A stretch of DNA of 64,000 nt. It comes from Megalonaias nervosa (Eukaryota > Mollusca > Bivalvia > Unionida > Unionidae). The stretch lies in contig JAECUM010004447.1 of assembly GCA_016617855.1 (NCBI GenBank), forward strand, positions 102,915 to 166,914. Direction: 5' to 3'. Below the pieces are notes generated by a model. It saw nothing but the letters and a program-made list of their open reading frames with translations, made no database searches and was not told where the DNA came from. The position numbers were made by a program, and so were the translations under genes. Below are positions 57,600 to 64,000 of this stretch, piece after piece; the first letter of the stretch is position 1; every line of letters starts with the position of its first letter.

Positions 57600-58835
57600 G
57601 TTTAACAAATCGTCAGAATTCAGAAATACTGAACAGTCTGGACCAGAAACTTTGACATCTATACCCACAAAAAAGAATGAATTAAAACAGTTGTTATGTG
57701 AATATGAGCAACTGTTTCCAGATGTTCGAACACGAATAAAATTTACCATGATGTTGAAATTGTAGATTCTACACCTGTGAAACAAATCTTTACAGGATGA
57801 ATCCTCTCAAGCAGGAATGTTTGAAAAAGGAAATTCAGTATTTGCTGGAGAATGATTTTATTGAACCATGCAAAACTAATTGAAGTTCAGCAGGTATTAA
57901 TGTGCCGAAACCAGATAGTAGTCTCCGTATGTGTACTGACTATGGAAAAGTCAACAGTGTCACCAAAACAGGTTCATTTCTAATACCAAGAATTGATGAC
58001 TGCATTGACAAAATTGGAAATACAAAATATGTCACCAAGTTGGACCGAAAGATCATAAATAATTTTGGCATTTGCAACTCCAGATGGACTTTATCAATAT
58101 GAAGTGATGCCATTTGGTATCACCATTTCAGCATTTAATGAACATGACATCTTGTACAGATAGCTGTGATGCGTACATCGATGACATTATCTTATACAAC
58201 ACCTGGAAAGATCACCAAACCATATAGAAATTCTTTGATGACTGAGTGATGCAAATTTGATAATTAAGCAAAAGTGAGTTTTGCCGTACTCATGTTACAT
58301 TTTTATGACATGTTGTGGGACTCTGTCAAATTAAACCTGTAGATGGTAAGGTTAAGGCAACTTCTGAATTCCCAGTGTCTATCAGTCAAGAGCAGGTGAT
58401 GCAATTTTTTGGTATGGATGGATATCATCGAAAATTCTGCTCAAATTTTTCCATAAGTGTGGAACCCCTGCCCAATTTGTCAAGCAAGAGATTTTAGGTT
58501 TATTGGTCTGACAATTTTAGGAGGCTTTTGATAAATGAAAGGCCATCCTTAAGAGGGCACCAGTTCTTTCAGCTTCAGATTTCAACCAATAATTTAAAAT
58601 GTCTGTTGATGCAAGTAATGTAGGAGTCAGTGAAATATTAATAGAAGAAGATAAAAATGGTGTCGATCATCGAGTGTGCTATTTCGCTAAAAAATTAAAC
58701 AAGCACCGGATACATTATTCCACTATAAAGGAGTGCTTGGCTTTAATATTGGCTTTGCAACACTCTGAAGTGCATATTAATTCGGCTCCTTCTTCGATTA
58801 TTGTATTCACCGATCACAATCTTTACTTTCAATAA
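57600..58835 (+). pseudogene. Reverse transcriptase and RNase H of gypsy-type element
   Basis: Motifs in order: KKNELKQLLCEYEQLFPDV (57670-57726), the pre-RT 'L..LL.EF..LFPDV' pattern. LRMCTDYGKVNSVTK (57923-57967), with the DYRKVN pattern. FLIPRIDDCIDKIGN, then VTKLD near 58031-58045. YIDDIILYN at 58174-58200, holding the YxDD catalytic pair. FFGMDGYHRKFCSNFS near 58408-58455. Then RNase H with MSVDASNVGVSEILIEED (58599-58652) and the FAKKLNKHRIHYSTIKE block. About eight interruptions occur. The family copies RNA into DNA in virus-like particles; this copy cannot. Confidence 0.78.
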
Positions 58836-59106
58836 CAAAGTGAAAGACAAAAATCAGAGACTGTTGAATGAAGTTTGATGTTGCAGGAATATAACACTGA
58901 AACTAGGTATTCAAGGGAAATGATAATCCGATTGCAGATACACTTTCACATGTATAGAAGTACTATATTGCTTTATTTTGTATATATTTTGTGTCACTCA
59001 TAAGACATCTTCCTATGAATTTTATTATTATATTATTTGTATGTTTCACTAATACGTAAAAGAAAGCTTCATTGTATAAATCTTTCTTTTTATTTATGAG
59101 TAGAAG

Positions 59107-59797
59107 TGTCATGTATATGTATATTTTGTCTTTAACTCTTGGCCCATGACTGCAGATTGCAATGAGCTATAAATAGGTTCTCGACATGCTTTAAACTCAG
59201 TCTCACTAATAAATCTGTTTACAAATTTGGGGTAATTTCTATTGGATGATTAAGTTATATGAGCTCTGTTGCAATGTGGAAGGGACTGTGCCATAGATTG
59301 AATAGGAAAATATTGCAAAAATTTAGAGACCCTGAGTGTGTATAAGGTAGAAGAAAACAAATCATTTCTATTTCCTATCTTCTCGTTTTAAAATTTGTCT
59401 GCAGATGTAGTTCATCTTATGATTAGATATAATTTGAAAGGACTCATTTGCTTGGATTGTTAATTTAAATTACAGTGTGCTCATCGATTCTGGACTAAAA
59501 ATATTATTCTGGGATTATTGTGAATATATTCAAAGGAGTTTTAGACAATGCCATTATGGCACATCAAGACCGTTGGTACACCAGTATATTCAAGACCTGG
59601 AATTCATTCTGAACACTCAATTCTTTTGGGCTTGTGAATAGGCTTTTAGGTTTATTTTGGATTTAATTCACAATACGCTAAGTTCCTCTTAAATTTTCAT
59701 TTTATAACTTAGAGAATTAAATTATTTGTTAAGTTTTAAGAAACTTGTTGGTTTTGCTTCTTTATGTTACTTAGTTTAAGGCCATGCAGTTGTGACA
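59107..59797 (+). mobile_element. 3' LTR of the gypsy-like element
   Basis: Starts TGTCATGTATATG and ends TTGTGACA (TGTCA/TGACA inverted ends). It contains a TATA-like GAGCTATAAATAGG (about 59166) and AATTAAATTATTTGTTAAG near its 3' part. It resembles the solo LTR at 54116-55008 mainly over the last 170 bp. Confidence 0.7.
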
Positions 59798-61040
59798 CTA
59801 ATCAAAAATTCTGTTAACAAACATGTTTTTCAATGATGAATAATGTAGCTTCAATAAAATTTTATCAACATTATCAGTAATTGATGTGAAATGTTGTCTA
59901 ATGTGCATTACAACCAATTCTCTTAAACTTTGCCTTTCTACTCAATGTGAAAATCACTTGCCTTTCTACTCAATGTGAAAATCACTTGCCTTTCTACTCA
60001 ATGTGAAAATCACACTCTTTAAAAAAAGAATTAACTGAAAAATCCTACTCACAGTCCTATTAAGCAGAAAAGTAGAAATATATTTAACTGAAATGGGTAG
60101 TTGACAGCCATTTGCACATCTATTTACATGTTTACCAATTTTGTCAATGTTTATAGGCAATCAACTAAATCAAGTCGATATACGTGTAAATATAAATATT
60201 GCAACCTTAATGAACATACAGATCAATTTTCATGACTGTACAAATGTACAAAAACCTTACCTAAATGTAAACAGTATACAATGAAACATAAAATGTAATG
60301 ATGGTGAAGTCTTCTCACGATGTATCCATATATAAAATTTTGTAACTGTACAAGTAACTGTGTTTGAGGAACTAACCTAAACACAAAGGAATACATTTGT
60401 TATGTTTATGTTGTCACTGCCAAAATTGATTCTGGGGATACATTGTAAATTCTCCTGTCTTTTCATGAAGGCAAGCAACATGTTAGTGTACAGGCATAGC
60501 TACAAATTTATGCAGAAAAAGACCATTTTTTGTCGTAATTGCTGACAGTTAAGAAGAAGCCTAAAATACTGCAGGACTATGTTATATTCTTTTTTTAAGA
60601 CTTGGTATATATAAAAGTTTTGCCTACAAGTTACTAATAACTGCCTTAAAACCAATCATTTACACCTGAATTTTATCAGTTATTCCTAAAATGTCTACTT
60701 TATATACTATGTCATCTATAGTCTTGACATGGTTGTTTACAGGCATAAAACAGTCCAAAAATGTTGCTACATGTTTGAATATTTGTTTCTTGCAAACCAC
60801 ATACTTACAGCATCTATAGATTATTCTTGCCAACTGTCAGCGGCATCTGCTATCACAATTCTGTTAAGCTGCTTTAGAAGCTAATTTTGGACATGAACCT
60901 ATAATGCTGTGTATGTAACAGAAATATATACAGTTGCGGAAAATTACAAGGACTGTCTTGAATATTAACCTGCAGTACATACTGGCATCCTAAGAGTACT
61001 GAGTCAAAGATTTACTAAACTGTACAACTGCAAATTATAA
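59798..61040. other. Intergenic sequence, mostly unrecognised
   Basis: AT-rich. A 28-bp tandem repeat (CTTGCCTTTCTACTCAATG plus TGAAAATCA) with three units lies at about 59929-60013. It may include the 3' UTR of the minus-strand TPR gene, but no transcript boundary is visible. Confidence 0.45.
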
Positions 61041-61379
61041 CTGGAAGCTGCTGTATGCAACCAGCATACTCCTTGGGATCTAGGGCCTTAGTTCATAATT
61101 TAGAAACTTACATGGCTTTATGTGGAAAGTTAATCTATGCAGTTATCATGGATTTTTGGGTCTGTTGTTTCTTTTATGAGTCCCACCCATGGTGTCATAA
61201 CTTGGAAACCATTCAAATCACCATCCAAGGACAGAGATGCATCAGACTCACAACCAAAAGGTTCAGGGTTGAATTCCAACATCTGATCTGCCTGGATACT
61301 CATTAATATGTGTGTGGATTTCACGCATAACAGAACACCTCAGAGATCTTGATTATACAAGATTATGTACCTAATCTAA

Positions 61380-61960
61380 TCGAGTATAACCTCTTAAGCT
61401 CAACCAATCTGGTGCAAGATCAAATCATTAACATGCATTGCATGGATGTTGCTCTTAACTGAACTCATGGTCTTGAAATATAAAAGCTAATATATCAAAT
61501 CAGGTTAAAATATGGCTTCCATAGTGTTGACTAGCTCAGCCAATCAGATGCAAGATAACCTCATTATTATGTGTGGATCTCATTATTGAAATTGTCCAAG
61601 ATTTTGATATGACAAAACATTGCATGTTTGATCAAAATCTGATCAGAAATACCAACCCCAAATTTGTAAATAAGTTCAGCCAATCAGATGCAAGATAACT
61701 TCATTAATATGACTGGATCTCACTCATTACCGAATTTGTCCAAGATGACATAAGCATATAGTCCAAGGTTAATCAAAATCAGACCAGATATATGGCCTCC
61801 AATAGTGGCAACAAGGTCAACCAATCAGATGCAAGATCACTTCATTAATATGCACAGATCTCATTTGTATTCAAATTCATCCAAGACTGGATGATATATT
61901 CCTATATTCCAAGTTTCATCTGTTTAAAACATGGCAACAAGCAAATGTTGATTACACATA
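61380..61960 (+). repeat. Degenerate tandem repeat, unit about 140 bp
   Basis: At least four units share CAACCAATCAGATGCAAGAT, CTTCATTAATATG and GATCTCATT phrases. Moderately diverged, with no coding signal. Confidence 0.75.
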
Positions 61961-62409
61961 GTCATCTCATAACCTAACCATGCGTTAAAGTCAACATGGC
62001 TACGGATAAACATGTTGCCATTGTAACAGACATAAATGAAACTTCTTAAAACTATGCCGATTCAGCTCTTTATTCCAGAATAAAAAGATGACAATGTATA
62101 AAGGCTACAAATGGAATGATGAAATAACTCGTCAATGGTAAATTCATCAAAAAAATATCTCTGTTACCTCTCAGAAAAACATAAAAAAACTTATTCAACA
62201 AATAATCACTACATATTTATATGTATATGACAATAAATATAAACCTTGTATAATAACGAGCAAATACATAATCTATATTAATGCATAACTAACTTGATTT
62301 AAATCCTGATCATGATCTAGATGTCTAATGAAGTTCATTATCTGCAAATCTGAAAGTAGTCCCTAAATACAGCAAGCGCTCTTCTTCTTAGCACATCCAT
62401 CAGTAAATA

Positions 62410-62845
62410 TATTTTGCACTGTGTCTATTTTGTCCCTGTCTTTTACACTTGGCCCCATATTCTATAAACTTTCAATGCACTGTGTCTATTTTGTCCCTGT
62501 CTTTTACACTTGGCCCCATATTCTATAAACTTTTAATGCACTGTGTCCATTTTGGTCCTTTCTTGTACACCTGGTCCCATATTCTATAAACATTCAGTGC
62601 ACTGTGTCCATTTTGGTCCTTTCTTGTACACCTGGCCCCATATTCTATAAACATTCAGTGCACTGTGTCCATTTGAGCCCTGTCTTGTACACTTGGCCCC
62701 ATATTCTATAAACATTCAGTGCACTATGTCCATTTTGGCCCTCTTGTACAACTGGCCCCATATTCTATAAACATTCTGTGTCAGTGCTCTGAGTCCATTT
62801 TGTCCCTGTCTTGTACACCTGACCCCACATTCAATAAACATTAGT
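62410..62845 (+). repeat. Minisatellite, unit about 61 bp, 7 units
   Basis: Units contain GCACTGTGTCCATTTTGGTC, CTTGTACACCTGGCCCC and ATATTCTATAAACATTCA. It lies 300 bp downstream of the stop codon of the minus-strand TPR gene, so it may be transcribed in its 3' UTR (as the complement). Confidence 0.92.
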
Positions 62846-63146
62846 GCAACAAACTTGAGCTCAAAACCTTCAAATCTGATACAATACTTTGAGTGTGCTA
62901 GGGTAATTGAAATTTATCAAGCTTACTGAGAAGCCAAAGTTATGGTGAAGGACACCATACATCCTGGCCTCATATTCTCTATATATTTTAAGTACAAAAC
63001 TCTAGCTAAAAGTTCCAAAAAGTTCACAGGGCTAATCAAGTTGCTGAGTCAAAGTTTTGGCACTTTTAGCTCTAGTTTTGTGCACAAAATAAATGGAGAA
63101 TACAATGCCAGGATGTATGGGTCCTTCACACTTTAATTTACTATGT
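62846..63146. other. Sequence between minisatellite and TPR stop codon
   Basis: Probable proximal 3' UTR of the minus-strand gene. Two inverted copies of CACCATACATCCTGGC... / ...GCCAGGATGTATGGGTCC flank about 160 bp at 62952-63123, a possible hairpin or small inverted-repeat element. Confidence 0.45.
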
Positions 63147-63323
63147 TCAAGGTGGGGTTTTCTTCTGCTGACTCCTCATCAGAGAATGTAACTTGGCAAG
63201 GTTGTCCTTTGTGGTTTGATCATCGGGCTTGTGTCTAAGAGCGGTCAGGTAGCTTCTCTCTGCAGCCTCAAACTTGTTGTTGATGTGAAGCATTGCACCC
63301 AAATTCATGTGAGCAATGGCATT
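63147..63323 (-). CDS. TPR-repeat protein, terminal coding exon (TMTC-like)
   Basis: On the minus strand a TCTCTACAG acceptor is followed by 58 codons and a stop. The peptide NAIAHMNLGAMLHINNKFEA then AERSYLTALRHKPDD is a canonical TPR helix pair: A/G and small residues at the packing positions, a Y/A pair in helix B, and a closing KPDD turn. The tail NLAKLHSLMRSQQKKTPP follows. A final TPR ending 'AL..KPDD..T..NL.KL..LM' is very like the C-terminus of TMTC proteins. These are ER-membrane proteins that O-mannosylate cadherins and carry their TPRs in the lumen. Other TPR proteins cannot be excluded from one exon. An in-frame ATG beyond the acceptor (63353) is intronic. Confidence 0.7.
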   Translation of the reverse strand, partial: NAIAHMNLGAMLHINNKFEAAERSYLTALRHKPDDQTTKDNLAKLHSLMRSQQKKTPP

Positions 63324-63431
63324 CTGTAGAGAACAAAGTAGCAATGACTTCATTTACAGTGATTATGATGAAAACAATGACTGTGACAATAACCATCATC
63401 TCTTGTAATTTTGATAATAATCAATAATGAA

Positions 63432-63650
63432 TACCATATATACTTGCTTATAAGACAAGTCCAACTGCAAACTGCACAGACCCAGATCTGCCATTTCATA
63501 ATGTGCCAGCTGATCTGGGTATGTGCAGTTTGTTAGGAGTAATCAGTAGAACAAACAACACAGACCCTGATGTGCAGGCACATTATCCAAAGGCAGATCA
63601 GGATCTTTGTTGTTTGCAGTTTGACTAGACTTATATGAGTATATACAGTA
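63432..63650. mobile_element. Hairpin-rich MITE with long TIRs
   Basis: The left arm runs from TACCATATATACTTGCTTAT through CAACTGCAAACTGCACAG to CCAGATCTGCC. The right arm's complement reads TACTGTATATACTCATATAA through CAAACTGCAAACAAC to CCTGATCTGCC. The arms are about 60 bp with moderate identity. The left half itself folds (GCACAGACCCAGATC with GATCTGGGTATGTGC). A TA pair flanks both ends (possible 2-bp duplication). It lies in an intron of the TPR gene, 110 bp upstream (in gene direction) of the last exon. Non-coding. Confidence 0.7.
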
Positions 63651-64000
63651 CATAATAATCAACATGTACAATTAGTTTGTGAAAGAATAAGGATTTAATT
63701 TCCACTTACTAATGGTAGCATGAAAGTAGTTGTTTGGGAGCTATACAAATCAAGTTAACTGTATATTTATTTAACAAAGTAACCTGTAGAGAAGGAACTG
63801 GATTGGATTATTTTTAAGTTTTCTATCATATTTACTGAACTAACCATAAAAAACATGTATAACCATAAAATTTAAAACAAGATGATGCAGAGTTCACTGA
63901 CGTAAAATATGACAGCCGTAGGTCGTACAAAAGAGAAGATACTTAACTATAAAACATATTATTTACCCCTCTTCATACTGCTAAGGTTTGTACCAAATCA
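63651..64000. other. TPR gene intron, nothing recognised
   Basis: AT-rich DNA running to the window edge. No additional minus-strand exon with splice signals was found. Confidence 0.45.

Larger units (their letters stand above)
56560..59797 (+). mobile_element. Ty3/gypsy-like retrotransposon with integrase before RT (Gmr1-like), 5'-truncated
   Basis: Domains on the + strand are, in order: protease end (56640-57065), integrase zinc-finger region (57180-57385), reverse transcriptase (57650-58500), RNase H (58590-58835), and a 3' LTR (59107-59797). The integrase before RT arrangement is that of the Gmr1 clade described from fish and other animals. In most Ty3/gypsy elements integrase follows RNase H. 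The 5' LTR, gag and most of the integrase core are missing. Many stops and frameshifts are present. Confidence 0.75.

Overview
The window looks like nuclear DNA of an invertebrate animal, most likely a mollusc (bivalve-like). Three things point that way: GT-AG spliced exons of a metazoan kinetochore gene, AT-rich introns packed with degenerate tandem repeats, and several tRNA-derived SINE copies of a molluscan style together with DIRS, LINE, Ty3/gypsy and Polinton-type relics. The species cannot be named from sequence alone, and nothing prokaryotic is present.

Host genes. From 1 to about 38.8 kb the + strand carries the 3' part of an NDC80/HEC1 gene. Six coding exons (1716-1859, 10838-10927, 18201-18293, 27255-27385, 34841-34943, 37939-37998) have matching phases and encode about 206 C-terminal residues, ending in a stop codon. 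The 5' part, including the microtubule-binding head, lies outside the window. At the right edge, on the - strand, is the last coding exon (63147-63323) of a TPR-repeat protein, most like the C-terminus of a TMTC family protein. The two genes converge, with about 25 kb of repeat-rich DNA between them.

Introns of NDC80 (1.8-38 kb) are filled with mobile and tandem DNA. They hold four copies of a TIR element beginning CAGACCTGCC (family A, 6-7 bp target duplications) and a related element with a zinc-finger remnant (family B) nested in a DIRS retrotransposon. They also hold a second, minus-strand DIRS piece, a 515-bp TIR element carrying the N-terminus of a RecQ-like helicase, two SINE families (one copy nested in the other) and a 33-bp minisatellite with higher-order structure. 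Arrays of the palindromic unit GGAATAAGTAAC / GTTACTTATTCC lie just upstream of exons 4 and 5, and a diverged satellite-like repeat of roughly 330 bp occurs in both orientations.

Intergenic region (38-63 kb). In order: a small hAT-like MITE, a LINE 3' end (- strand), a third DIRS fragment, and a GC-richer block (about 47.1-50.9 kb). That block holds relics of a protein-primed family B DNA polymerase (- strand) and an integrase C-terminus (+ strand), which together suggest a Polinton/Maverick-type element. Then come more of the satellite-like repeat, a solo LTR, a LINE endonuclease/RT fragment, and a 5'-truncated Ty3/gypsy element with integrase upstream of reverse transcriptase (Gmr1-like order). 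The last stretch before the TPR gene holds minisatellites, and a hairpin-rich MITE lies in that gene's intron.

All transposon coding regions seen are broken by stops and frameshifts; none looks active. Homology calls are from motif reading by eye and were not searched.
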